Shown: positions 16,306 to 24,746 of the stretch, in pieces | Layout: each line of letters opens with the position of its first letter | Position numbering within the stretch: the stretch's first letter is position 1 | Assembly (NCBI GenBank): GCA_003165595.1 | Contig: PLWQ01000010.1 | Coordinates: 1 to 64,000 of the forward strand | DNA from: Fibrobacterota bacterium | GTDB lineage: Bacteria > Fibrobacterota > Chitinivibrionia > Chitinivibrionales > FEN-1185 | Direction: 5' to 3' | DNA length: 64,000 bases | The notes under the pieces: generated by a model | Seen by the model: the letters and a program-made list of their open reading frames with translations, nothing else | Databases searched by the model: none | Told to the model about the DNA's origin: nothing | Position numbers and translations under genes: made by a program

Positions 16306-16863
16306 ATGAAACAATCTTGGGGTGTGGTCGGCCTGGCTTGGGCATTCCTTTGCATATGCGCATCCGGCTCGATTGCGGCGCGTCCGGATTCCCTGAAACT
16401 CAATGCGTATCGTTCGGCTGTGGACAGCGTTGCCGGCTGGAACGAACAAAGAGACGGGTTCCATTCCTTTGGCACCAGGGAGTTGTACGAACTCATCGAC
16501 GGCGGGGCAGTGGAGTACGAAAAACCCGGGCTGGTTGCCGGCATCGTGATGGAATTAACCGCTTCGGGCAACAGATCAGTCAAGATTTACATAGAGGATT
16601 TCGGCACGCAGGCGCGGGCGCAAGCCATGGAAAAAACCAAGCGGAAGACGGCCTCCGATCCAAAGCCGCTGCCCGGGGCGCCAAAAAACAGTTTTACCGA
16701 CGAGGTTATCGGCGGGTGCGTCGCCTATGCGAGCAGCGGGAATTTTTACTTCGAACTGGTTCTCACCGGGTACGAAAAACTAGAGAAGTCTGTCGAGGAT
16801 GCAGGATCATTCTTGGGAGTTCTCTACGACAAGACCAATCCAAAACCGGTAGGGCATCGTTAG
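16306..16863 (+). CDS. Exported DUF6599-like protein
   Basis: 185 residues with a good RBS (AGGGGAGAAGT). Signal peptide to AAR at about 26. The segment RELYELIDGGAVEYEKPGLV matches the YELINGGA.LY.. core of DUF6599-type proteins; VKIYIEDFGTQARAQAMEK and GNFYFELVLTG follow in the family order. It directly follows the DUF362 gene. In other genomes these families often neighbour each other and may act in one periplasmic redox or reporter process, but that is inference. Confidence 0.65.
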   Translation: MKQSWGVVGLAWAFLCICASGSIAARPDSLKLNAYRSAVDSVAGWNEQRDGFHSFGTRELYELIDGGAVEYEKPGLVAGIVMELTASGNRSVKIYIEDFGTQARAQAMEKTKRKTASDPKPLPGAPKNSFTDEVIGGCVAYASSGNFYFELVLTGYEKLEKSVEDAGSFLGVLYDKTNPKPVGHR

Positions 16864-16903
16864 CCCTCTTGTGCCCCAGTCTTGACAATTGTGCAAATTC
16901 GCC

Positions 16904-17095
16904 TCTGCCAAGCGTTAGGTGGACTGGAGCGGTGCGCGGGAGTGCAGTGCCGGCCGACGACCCTTGGAAGTACCCGACGGGGTACCCGGCCGCAGGCATC
17001 GGGCGGACCGGCACCGAGGCCGAACGGCCGAGCCGGCAAGGAGACCGACCCTTTGGCAGGGGCGCGCTGCGCCCACGCCAAAGGGGAATGCCCAA
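16904..17095 (-). repeat. GC-rich multi-hairpin dispersed repeat, copy 1 (reverse orientation)
   Basis: Read on the minus strand it begins TTGGGCATTCCCC and ends CACCTAACGCTTGGCAGA, with CTCGGCCG..CGGCCTCGGTGCCGG in the middle. The copy at 32906-33106 has the same blocks in the same order in the opposite orientation. It fills the gap between the convergent DUF6599-like and DUF2341 genes and could form several strong hairpins. Confidence 0.75.
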
Positions 17096-17135
17096 ACCTT
17101 TATCTCAATCTGGCAGCGGGTGCAGATTTTACCTT

Positions 17136-18800
17136 TTACTTCTCAATCTCAATAGTCACAAGATGCTGATCCTGGCGCTGATTCTCAAACGCCAGCATGA
17201 TCCAATCATCGGACCGCGCCGTCCTCGACACGTGCAGCTCGTCGATCGCGCCGCTGAGGTAATGGGTGCCGTCGGAGCCGATAATAAATTTGTCGGCCGG
17301 ATCGTCCGCCGCTTGCGGCGTGTACGATCCGGTAAAACCGCACAGGCCGCCGTCGATGAAGAAGGCCGCCGCTGCGGGCATCCAGCGCAGAGAGTAGAAA
17401 TGCCATTGATTGATCCCCATGTCGCGCTGTGCGGTGAGCGTGCCCTGGCCGATGCCGCCGAATGTGGGCCGCAACCCGGGTGCGCCGGATGCTGCGCTGT
17501 CGCCGAACCACAGTTCCTTGTCGCCGGTGTCGGCCGTGACACCGGTTTTGTTTTTTGAGAACACCACGCCGCCCGGCGCGGAAAAGTTCACCCAGACGCA
17601 GATTGTAAACGCCGCCGCGGCCAGGTCGGCCACCGGGCGCGAAACCACGATTTTGTCCGGAGCGGCAAAGGAGGCCGCGTTTCCGACCCAGCTGGCCTGC
17701 GCCGTCGACGCGACGGAGTCGTCGCCGTTTGCGGCGTCGGGTGTTGCGTCTTTGTAAAGTCCGGCGGTTCCGACGCCGGCTTGCGATTCCTCAAAGTGCC
17801 ACACGCCGGCGTATCCGCGGGCAGTATCGAAAACCGCCTGCGGATTCGACGCGGACGAAGCTGCTGCGTTTCCCCAGAACATGCGCACGAACTGGTCCGT
17901 GCTATTCGGAAGCACGGTGTCCAGGCCCACCCATACAACCGCCTGCGAGTTGGCCGAGTCCCATTGCGCAATCTCGAACGGAACCGGCTTTCCGGCGGCT
18001 GTTGTAAATCTGATGTCCGCGCCGCCGTGCCGTGCCTGCGAAAAGGGGAATGTCGCGGCTGAGAGCCGCACGGCCAGGGCGAAACCCGTAGCAGGCGTCG
18101 TAAGGATCACGCCGGTAATCGACGTGTTCACGAGAATCTTCGCGGAATGCAGCCACCCCGGAAACGGATTAAGGGTTGTGGTGTCAAACGGCCCGATCGT
18201 CGCGTTTGTAAGGAGTCGCACACCGGGCGACGACGCCGAAGTCTCGAACATAAGCGCGGGAATGGTGCCTTGGGCGACTGAATCGAAGAACAGGGACGTA
18301 TCGCCCGCGTTTTTTCGCTTGTACATGGTGGTGCCCCTTGCCACAACATATCCCTGCATCGCGGCGATACTGTCCGGGAGATTCACCATGAGAAGGACGG
18401 GCTTCCTGAGAGAATCCGCGGCGAGTAACAGCGTTGCAGCGCCGCGGGCGACGCCGACATTGCCCATGAGAATGCGGGCGCCGGACGCAGGATCGGCTGC
18501 CTGAATGTCGTATGTGCCGGCTGACACGTTTGCAAACCGGTAGCCGCCGCTGGTGTCTGTTGTTTCGATATCGTTGGCAGGAATCCGGCCGCCGAACGCA
18601 GGGTCATAATCGTTTCGCAAGAGCATCACCTGCACGCCGGACAAACCTCTGCCGCTTGGCGTTACGATCTTTCCCGACACCTCGGTGTCGGATCCGCCGC
18701 CCGCATACATTGGCGAGCATACGAGAGACGCGGAACACGAGATGCCCCACAGCGGCAGGAGAACCGATTTTACGATGCGTTTAAGCGGGGTGGGGAACAT
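17136..18800 (-). CDS. Exported DUF2341-LamG protein with carboxypeptidase-regulatory-like domain
   Basis: 554 residues. Export signal at the N-terminus (KSVLLPLWGISCSASLVCS; the Cys could make it a lipoprotein). Residues about 40-110 form a CarboxypepD_reg-like domain (VSGKIVTPSGRGLSGVQVML ... YDIQAAD). Residues about 235-330 are a DUF2341 module (GADIRFTTAAGKPVPFEIAQ, FVRMFWGN). Residues about 340-550 are a LamG/concanavalin lectin domain (YAGVWHFEE, FTICVWVNF, WHFYSLRW, GAIDELHVSRTARSDDWI). This architecture is common in Fibrobacterota-like genomes. Probably a surface glycan-binding protein. No sorting tail at the end. Confidence 0.8.
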   Translation of the reverse strand: MFPTPLKRIVKSVLLPLWGISCSASLVCSPMYAGGGSDTEVSGKIVTPSGRGLSGVQVMLLRNDYDPAFGGRIPANDIETTDTSGGYRFANVSAGTYDIQAADPASGARILMGNVGVARGAATLLLAADSLRKPVLLMVNLPDSIAAMQGYVVARGTTMYKRKNAGDTSLFFDSVAQGTIPALMFETSASSPGVRLLTNATIGPFDTTTLNPFPGWLHSAKILVNTSITGVILTTPATGFALAVRLSAATFPFSQARHGGADIRFTTAAGKPVPFEIAQWDSANSQAVVWVGLDTVLPNSTDQFVRMFWGNAAASSASNPQAVFDTARGYAGVWHFEESQAGVGTAGLYKDATPDAANGDDSVASTAQASWVGNAASFAAPDKIVVSRPVADLAAAAFTICVWVNFSAPGGVVFSKNKTGVTADTGDKELWFGDSAASGAPGLRPTFGGIGQGTLTAQRDMGINQWHFYSLRWMPAAAAFFIDGGLCGFTGSYTPQAADDPADKFIIGSDGTHYLSGAIDELHVSRTARSDDWIMLAFENQRQDQHLVTIEIEK

Positions 18801-18916
18801 CTTGGCGCCCGTTAGTTGCGGAATAGGGGTGGTTGCCGGCTGTCGTTGGAAATATACACGAATTCGGGAAGGATTTCACGGAACAATTGTACCATATTCA
18901 GCACCAAAAAGAGCTG

Positions 18917-18957
18917 GGCACCCCTTGGTCGGGGCTCGGGGGCGAAGCTCCCGATTT
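18917..18957 (+). repeat. Short structured repeat (CCCCTTGGTCGGGG family), copy 1
   Basis: CCCCTTGGTCGGGGCTCGGG followed by GGCGAAGCTCCCGATTTTG. The same sequence with four or five changes occurs at 33405-33445, there preceded by an added perfect hairpin. It lies in the 300-bp gap between divergent genes, in which I see no gene. Confidence 0.6.
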
Positions 18958-19100
18958 TGTGAATGCGCAGGCGACATGATTTTCTCAGTGCGGTGGCCTC
19001 TTTACATGATCAGCGAACGTGATAGTATAATGTATTTTGGATGCGAAAATGCCGTTAGTGCTTCCCTGGAACCGACAAACGCATCCAGGACCAGCCCCGA

Positions 19101-20102
19101 ATGAAAAGATCGTTGCGCCCCATCGCCCCAATCGTCGCTTCCTTTCTGTTGCTGCCTCTGTGGGTATCCGCGCAGCGCATCGAGAAATACTCGGTCTTCT
19201 TCGGTTCCTGCCAAATGCCGGGCGACACTGTCCCGTGTATGGCCATGCGCTCGTTTGCACGGGAGAACAAACGATACTTTCTCACGGTGAACCTTGCAAC
19301 CCTTGTCACACGCGTCGTGGACCGCGACAGCGTGCGCTGCGACACATCGACGATCGGGAAAATGAGGCGGCGTTTCCGGAGCACTCCTTATGTACTTGCG
19401 CTTGACAGTGCGGAAAAGCGGTCGGCGCTGGTCCAGGACGCGGGGATTATTCGCGGCCGTCCGGGCCAAAATGGTATCAATCTTACCGCAGATCTGTGTC
19501 CAACTAAACTTCCTATGGACAGAAAGTTCTTTACCGGTCTCATCGGCCAGTTCCTCCCGGAAGAAAAGCCGATCCCCATCGCGCTTGCGGTAACGGGAAA
19601 TTGGATATACGGACACCGGGAAGACCTGCAATGGCTCATCGGTCTTCGGGACTCAGGAAAACTCAACATCACCTGGATCAACCATTCGTACAACCACCGC
19701 TGGTACGATAGCGTGCCAATGCAGGAAAACTTTCTTGCGAACAAGGAAACGAATCTGGACCTGGAAGTGCTCAAGACCGAGCGGAAAATGATGGAATACG
19801 GGCTCACGCCTTCGGTGTTCTTTCGGTTCCCCGGCCTGGTTTCCGACAGCACCCTGTTTGCCCGGATCACCGCCTACGGTCTTGTTCCGGTGGGCACCGA
19901 TGCCTGGCTTGCCAAAAATCAATCACCCGGGAGCGGATCCATCGTGCTGGTCCATGCCAACGGCAACGAGCCCTATGGCATCCGCCGGTTCTTCGATCTC
20001 GTCCGCGCTCACAGGGACGGCATTCTGGCCGGCACATGGCTGTTGTACGATCTGCGCGAAAGCATCGCGTCCAAAGCCTTCTCCGCAACCGGAGGCCGCT
20101 AG
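19101..20102 (+). CDS. Exported polysaccharide-deacetylase (NodB)-like protein
   Basis: 333 residues, signal peptide 1-24. The NodB signature blocks are visible in order: NLTADLCPTKLPMD (about 126-139) replaces the usual TFDDG-type motif 1 and keeps one Asp; ITWINHSYNHRWY is the H-S-x-x-H zinc motif 2; and VFFRFPG is motif 3. These predict a metal-dependent amide hydrolase of the carbohydrate esterase 4 fold, acting on N- or O-acetylated glycans outside the cytoplasm. The altered first motif resembles the TFDxC variants. The next gene begins immediately after its stop, so the two are translationally coupled. Confidence 0.75.
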   Translation: MKRSLRPIAPIVASFLLLPLWVSAQRIEKYSVFFGSCQMPGDTVPCMAMRSFARENKRYFLTVNLATLVTRVVDRDSVRCDTSTIGKMRRRFRSTPYVLALDSAEKRSALVQDAGIIRGRPGQNGINLTADLCPTKLPMDRKFFTGLIGQFLPEEKPIPIALAVTGNWIYGHREDLQWLIGLRDSGKLNITWINHSYNHRWYDSVPMQENFLANKETNLDLEVLKTERKMMEYGLTPSVFFRFPGLVSDSTLFARITAYGLVPVGTDAWLAKNQSPGSGSIVLVHANGNEPYGIRRFFDLVRAHRDGILAGTWLLYDLRESIASKAFSATGGR

Positions 20103-21449
20103 GTGCGTGCCGCTCTCTCAGGCTGCTGCTGGACGATTGTATTGACATTTGCAATCGCATGGGCGGCCCGGCCCGATTCGTCCGCGGCGCCGCTGTTCCG
20201 TCTGGACCTTACTCTCGTTGATTTTCCGGCCAATGCCGGGCCCGGCGCATACTGGCCCACCATGGCGCAAACGAAATCCTCCACCCTTGCGTTTTGCGAA
20301 CTCAGCAATTCCTGCGTCGCGCTGGCGGTGTCGCGCATTCGCAACCCGTTTGCGCAGGCAAGCGCCACGCTGGGCCTGGAGGCATGCGCGCTTCTGGTGA
20401 ATGCCTATCTGCCGTTCGGCGTCACCTGGATGCACGAGGAGTATCATCGCGCCGTTCTATCGAACCGCGGCATTTCGTCGTACGACGGCGTATACGATTT
20501 CAACATCGATGTAACCGCGATTTCGGTTTCTCACGTAACTGACGAGGCGCTCGAGCAGCTTAAAGCAAGCCATCCCGAAGATCTGGTACGCTGCGAGGAA
20601 GCCGGTTACGAAGGCCAGATCGACCTTGCGGACGGATTGCTGCAGGACGCACTGATGCACGGCAGCCGCCTGGTTGAACCCATGGCGTTATATGCGTTGT
20701 TTTCCAACTCGTTTTACATTTGGTACAATACCTCTGCCGAGGCGGATGAGGAGATTGCCGAGTTCAACCAACGCGAGACAACGGTTGCGCAGCGTGATAT
20801 TGTCGGATGGGACTTTTCCTCGTGGACCTACGACCTGCACCGGCCCAGCGAAGCCTATGCGGCCCGCGGCATTCACCCGGGCGGCGTCGGCATCAACCGA
20901 TACATCACCTGGTCGCAACTCTCGCCGTCCGAACAAGCCTACCTTCGGCTGCAGGCCGCTCTCTCGTTGCTCAATTTCGCCCGGCCTCAGCTCTATTTTG
21001 CAAAGCCGTGGCGGTGCGGCGTTTTCGGCGAGCAGGCCGATGTCACGGCGGGACTCAGACATTGTCTCACGCCGTTCGGGTTCGAGGCGGGCGCCTACGC
21101 AATGGCGCGCATGCGCTTCGGCGCTGTCGCGAGCGTCAATGTGTACGCCAACAACAACCTTGCGCTTCCCGGTATCGACGTATCGCTGTTGGAAATTCCG
21201 CTTGGCAGCGCGGCCTCCGCGCTCCTGTGGTCGCCGCGGCTTTCGCTCTGGTTGCAGCCGCGGGATGAGCGATTCGACAGCCGGACTGCGGAGCCGGGCC
21301 TGCTCACGACTCAAAGGCTGGACGTGAAACTAACTGGATTCACAAGTGCGTATGCGGAACTTGAGGCGAAGTCCGGCGGCTGGTCGGCAGGTACGGCGGA
21401 ACTCGGGGGCGCCCTTCTCGTTCGTGCGGGCGGGACAATCACTTTCTAA
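20103..21449 (+). CDS. Exported barrel-like protein with HEEYH zinc-protease motif
   Basis: 448 residues. The GTG start follows the upstream TAG with no gap, implying coupled translation. Signal peptide to about AAR at 22. The segment GVTWMHEEYHRAVLSNRGIS (about 106-125) contains HExxH, the zinc-binding motif of metalloproteases. No obvious third ligand is placed, though acidic residues follow. The second half (about 290-448) alternates strands (AGAYAMARMRFGAVASVNVY, TSAYAELEAKSGGWSAGTAE) and ends in F, as outer-membrane barrels do. I read it as an outer-membrane protein with a possible protease-like motif; family not recognised. Confidence 0.65.
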   Translation: MRAALSGCCWTIVLTFAIAWAARPDSSAAPLFRLDLTLVDFPANAGPGAYWPTMAQTKSSTLAFCELSNSCVALAVSRIRNPFAQASATLGLEACALLVNAYLPFGVTWMHEEYHRAVLSNRGISSYDGVYDFNIDVTAISVSHVTDEALEQLKASHPEDLVRCEEAGYEGQIDLADGLLQDALMHGSRLVEPMALYALFSNSFYIWYNTSAEADEEIAEFNQRETTVAQRDIVGWDFSSWTYDLHRPSEAYAARGIHPGGVGINRYITWSQLSPSEQAYLRLQAALSLLNFARPQLYFAKPWRCGVFGEQADVTAGLRHCLTPFGFEAGAYAMARMRFGAVASVNVYANNNLALPGIDVSLLEIPLGSAASALLWSPRLSLWLQPRDERFDSRTAEPGLLTTQRLDVKLTGFTSAYAELEAKSGGWSAGTAELGGALLVRAGGTITF

Positions 21450-21468
21450 TTAATAGTGAAGAAAGGAT

Positions 21469-21541
21469 TGAGCCGCCAAGGATTCGAACCCCGATCTCCG
21501 ACAGAAAGAATGTCGTGCTTTACCAATTAAGCTAGCAGCTC
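21469..21541 (-). tRNA. tRNA-Lys (CTT)-like gene with unusual anticodon loop
   Basis: Minus strand: acceptor GAGCTGC/GCGGCTC (one T-G wobble), discriminator A. D-arm GCTT-AATTGGTA-AAGC. Anticodon stem CGACA/TGTCG with loop TTCTTTC, giving anticodon CTT with U33. T-arm CGGGG-TTCGAAT-CCTTG has two G-T wobbles. Position 37 is T rather than the expected purine. It folds as a complete 73-nt tRNA, but the wobbles and T37 raise the possibility of a degenerate or special-purpose tRNA. Confidence 0.7.
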
Positions 21542-21603
21542 AAAGACCATGTAATATACCAATCACCACGCCGTCCAGGCCATTATATTATTTTATGCCT
21601 GTC

Positions 21604-21725
21604 GCATTGAAGAACCCCGCAGCACCACGATTACGACCGCATACGGCACTACAGGAGTAGATACTCTTGCGAACCTGCGAGGACCGCGATTACAACCGGA
21701 TGTACACCCCAGTGAGCAGCCTGAA
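21604..21725 (+). repeat. ATTGAAGAACC-family dispersed repeat, second copy (head and core)
   Basis: Close to 90 percent identical by eye to 9537-9659: ATTGAAGAACCCCGCAGCAC through TACAGGAGTAG, GCGAACCTGCG, GATTACAACCGGATGTAC and CCCAGTGAGCAGCCTG. The hairpin tail of the first copy is missing. It lies about 60 bp from the tRNA-Lys-like gene and ends just before the DUF2156 gene. Confidence 0.75.
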
Positions 21726-21782
21726 ATGCGACCGCTGGGGGATTCAGCACGTATGCCATCTGCCGGAAAGAGTCCCAACAGC

Positions 21783-22748
21783 ATGACCGTTCCAGACTAC
21801 TCCACAAGGCTGGCTCACACCAAGAAATTCGGCATCAATTCCTTTTCAACGCTGCTCCTGTACGATGACGTTACGGCATTCCCCCTCACTTCAACCGAGG
21901 GATTCATAGGATACCGAAACGGACGTCAGCTGCTGGTGGTGTTTGGAGAACCCATTTGTGATCCCAAGGACTATCGCGTCGCCATCCAGGAATTCAACGC
22001 GTTTTGCAAGACCAAGGGATACCAGTCCATATTCATTTGCTGCGGCGAGAAATTCAAGAACGAGGTGGAAGACCTCGGGTTCAGTTCCATCCGCATAGGC
22101 GAGGACTTTATTTTCGACACCGCAAGCTACGCGCCCAAGGGCGACAAGGGCAAGATGGTGCGGCTGGCAAGGAATCATGCATTGCGAGCCGGCGCGGTTG
22201 TGAAGGAATATGATTGCAGCAAGGGCCCGGATTTGGACCTGGAAAGAGAACTTACGGAAGTCTCTGTGCGCTGGCTCAAGAAGACGGCCCGGTTCAAGGC
22301 GCACATTCTTGGCCTCAATTTGTTCGACCACCGGGAACTCAAGCGGTATTTTTATGCCGAAGTCGGCGGCAAACCCGTTGCTTTCATCACGTGCATTCCC
22401 ATTTACGGCCGCGACGGCGTCCTCCTCGAAGATGCCATTCGTGATCCTCACGCGCCATACGGGGTCATTGAGCTGATTACCCTCACGATTATCGACGATC
22501 TAAAGCTGCATGGCGGCAAAATGCTCACCTTCGGCATATCCCCCAGACTCGACGTGACCACGCTGTCGGGACCGTCGCGGTTTGTCGCCAACGTCGGCGT
22601 TCAGGTTGCGAACAAGGTGTTCAATCTGCACAAACTGTATCACTTCAGGAATAAGTTCCACGCAACTGTCGCCGAGCCTTCCTACCTGCTCAAGTATCCC
22701 GAAGGGTTTGGTCTGCTCGATCTTGCGAGAATCCTCACCTCGTTTTGA
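21783..22748 (+). CDS. DUF2156 / phosphatidylglycerol lysyltransferase C-terminal-like protein
   Basis: 321 residues from the ATG at 21783. The frame opens at 21726, but that part overlaps the dispersed repeat. The sequence follows the two-GNAT fold of the MprF C-terminal catalytic domain: STEGFIGYRNGRQLLVVFGE early, ICCGEKFKNEVEDLGFSSIR, then KGKMVRLARNHALRAGAVVK, and AFITCIPIYGRDGVLLEDAI. Homologues transfer aminoacyl groups from tRNA to lipids or small acceptors. The N-terminal membrane part of MprF is absent, so a soluble aminoacyl- or acyl-transferase is likely. A tRNA-Lys-like gene lies 240 bp upstream on the other strand. Confidence 0.75.
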   Translation: MTVPDYSTRLAHTKKFGINSFSTLLLYDDVTAFPLTSTEGFIGYRNGRQLLVVFGEPICDPKDYRVAIQEFNAFCKTKGYQSIFICCGEKFKNEVEDLGFSSIRIGEDFIFDTASYAPKGDKGKMVRLARNHALRAGAVVKEYDCSKGPDLDLERELTEVSVRWLKKTARFKAHILGLNLFDHRELKRYFYAEVGGKPVAFITCIPIYGRDGVLLEDAIRDPHAPYGVIELITLTIIDDLKLHGGKMLTFGISPRLDVTTLSGPSRFVANVGVQVANKVFNLHKLYHFRNKFHATVAEPSYLLKYPEGFGLLDLARILTSF

Positions 22749-23038
22749 GGGCGACGGTGTGACCTTCGGGCCGGTACGCTGATGGTGGAACTGGCGCAAA
22801 GTCTCCCCACAAATATTTTAGGCCTGCCTTCGCCATAAGCTGCTGAGCAATAGGAGACAATGCCCTGCGCATTTTCGCGGAGCACGCCTGGAAATCCCCT
22901 TTATTTGCGCCCGCCCGCATGATACAATAACATCAAAGCCCATGTCCCGTTTCCTGCCCTGATTTGCCAACGCACTGCAAACCTCGAAAGCTTTCCCGAC
23001 ATGCGGCTGCGGACTTCTATTGACAAAGGAGGCGTGTC

Positions 23039-24550
23039 ATGACCAAAGAGGCGAGACTTGTCTTCGTGGCCGCCGTGATTTTCGCGCTGTGCGTGGCGAG
23101 CGCTTCCCTCCGGGCTCAAACGGTCTCCATTACGGGCACCGTCACCAACGACGACCAACTGTCAGTCAAGGGCGCAACCGTGGCCCTGCAAAGAGGCGGG
23201 CTCTCCGCAGTCACCGATGCCAAGGGCGAATTTTCCCTGTCGGGAAACGCCGGCGTAGTTTCCCCGCTGCCGGCGCTGGTGCCCGGAACGATTCTCATAC
23301 GCAACGGCGTGCTCCGACTGAACCTTGCGAAGAGCGAGCGCGTGGTTGTGTTCGTGTGCGACTGCAGGGGCCGGTTAATTGCAACGCCGTGCAGCGGAAC
23401 GCGCGGTCCCGGACTCTGCTCCGTTGACTGTGGTGCCGGTTTTGCCGGGTTGGAAATCGTGCAAGTTGTTGTCGGCTCCACGTCGCACACGTTTCGATCG
23501 GTCAACACTCTGCACGATGGCCGCGGCTTGAACGCCTCCGCGGGCGTCGATTCGCCTGCGCTTGCAAAAAATGCCGCCGCTGTCGACTCCCTCCTGGTAA
23601 CGGCAGCGCGGTACAAGCCCCTGGCCCGGGGACTGGACAGCTACTCGCAATCGAACCTTTCGCTCGTTATCGCTTCTCTCGTCGACACCGGTATCGGCGC
23701 GAACCTGCACGGCGTTCGGCCCTTTCCGGACGACAATCCCTGGAACACGCCCGTCGACAAAGACTCCCTTGACCCGAAGTCAAGTCAGATTATCGCCGGC
23801 ATCGGTATCAGCGTGTCTCTGCACCCGGATTTCTGCGGCCAGTATAACAACGGCGTATGCGGGATTCCCTATGTCGTGGTAACCGCGAAAACGCCCAAAG
23901 TCAACGTAACCTTCGACTACGCCGACGAAAGCGATCCGGGTCCGTATCCCATTCCAGCGGACGCGCCCATCGAAGGCGGGGCGACATCAACGGGCGACCG
24001 GCATATCTTGATTATTGAAAGAGACAGCTGGATCCTGTACGAATTATGGTCCGCGTATCCGCCCGGCACAGGCTGGACCGCGGGTTCGGGCGCGATTTTC
24101 AGGCTCGGTTCGGACAGCCTGCGGCAGGCGGGCTGGACATCGGCCGACGCGGCCGGACTGCCTGTTTTCCCGGGTCTGGTGCGCTACGACGAAGTGGTGG
24201 AACAAAAGGCGATCCTTCACGCCGTGCGGTTCACGGTTGTCAATTCACGTCATGCCTACCTCCCGCCCGCAACGCATTACGCAAGCAGCAAGGCCGCCGA
24301 TACCCTGCCGCCCATGGGCATGCGCGTTCGGCTCAAGGCGAGCGTGGATATTTCGGGATATTCCGCCAGCATGCAGGTGATCCTGAAAGCGCTCAAAACC
24401 TACGGCATGATCATGGCCGACAACGGCAGCAACTGGTATGTGTCGGGTGCGCCGGACTCTCGGTTCGACGACAATGAACTGAATACGCTCAAACAGATAA
24501 AGGGCGGGGATTTTGAGGTTGTCAAGATGCGGGGAATGGTAACGCAATAG
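23039..24550 (+). CDS. Exported protein with carboxypeptidase-regulatory and large unknown C-terminal domain
   Basis: 503 residues; AAAGGAGG lies 8 bp before the ATG. Signal peptide to RAQ at 27. Residues about 28-70 are a CarboxypepD_reg-like module (VSITGTVTNDDQLSVKGATV). Residues 75-140 resemble an internal copy of the secretion-tail fold. Residues 220-500 form a conserved domain seen in exported proteins of myxobacteria and actinobacteria, with PFPDDNPWNTPV, DESDPGPYPIP, GDRHILIIERDSWILYELW, GWTSADAAGLPVFPGLVRYD, PPMGMRVRLKAS and YGMIMADNGSNWYVSGAPD. The clustered conserved D, H, R and W residues suggest a glycan-binding or hydrolytic site, but the function is unknown. Confidence 0.75.
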   Translation: MTKEARLVFVAAVIFALCVASASLRAQTVSITGTVTNDDQLSVKGATVALQRGGLSAVTDAKGEFSLSGNAGVVSPLPALVPGTILIRNGVLRLNLAKSERVVVFVCDCRGRLIATPCSGTRGPGLCSVDCGAGFAGLEIVQVVVGSTSHTFRSVNTLHDGRGLNASAGVDSPALAKNAAAVDSLLVTAARYKPLARGLDSYSQSNLSLVIASLVDTGIGANLHGVRPFPDDNPWNTPVDKDSLDPKSSQIIAGIGISVSLHPDFCGQYNNGVCGIPYVVVTAKTPKVNVTFDYADESDPGPYPIPADAPIEGGATSTGDRHILIIERDSWILYELWSAYPPGTGWTAGSGAIFRLGSDSLRQAGWTSADAAGLPVFPGLVRYDEVVEQKAILHAVRFTVVNSRHAYLPPATHYASSKAADTLPPMGMRVRLKASVDISGYSASMQVILKALKTYGMIMADNGSNWYVSGAPDSRFDDNELNTLKQIKGGDFEVVKMRGMVTQ

Positions 24551-24555
24551 GAACA

Positions 24556-24640
24556 TTCACCGCAAAGGCGCAAAGGACGCTAAGGAGCGCAAAGAAAAGA
24601 ACATTCACCACAGAGGCACAGAGGACACAGAGAAGAACAA
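24556..24640 (+). repeat. CACCGCAAAGGCGCAAAG / CACCACAGAGGCACAGAG repeat pair
   Basis: Two tandem related copies: GAACATTCACCGCAAAGGCG with CAAAGGACGC, then GAACATTCACCACAGAGGCA with CAGAGGACACAGAG. The second is a variant of the 31-bp inverted repeats that bound the GxxExxY gene at 30623-31080. Here no such gene is attached. Confidence 0.7.
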
Positions 24641-24675
24641 GTCAATGGTCATTTGGGAAGACAAGAAATATCAAC

Positions 24676-24703
24676 GTCATTGCGAGCGAAGCGAAGCAAT
24701 CTC
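24676..24703 (+). repeat. GTCATTGCGAGCGAAGCGAAGC dispersed repeat, copy 1
   Basis: GTCATTGCGAGCGAAGCGAA then GCAATCTC. A second copy with two changes lies at 34502-34528. Both are in 5' leader DNA of exported-protein genes (beta-helix protein here, outer-membrane barrel there). Confidence 0.6.
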
Positions 24704-24746
24704 CCGATGATACTTCAGTAAATCGGCATTACGTGAAGGGGAAGCA

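Noticed and set aside
24556-24640. CRISPR-like short repeats
   Set aside because: Only two diverged tandem copies without spacers of regular length; they belong to the CACCACAGAG intergenic family.
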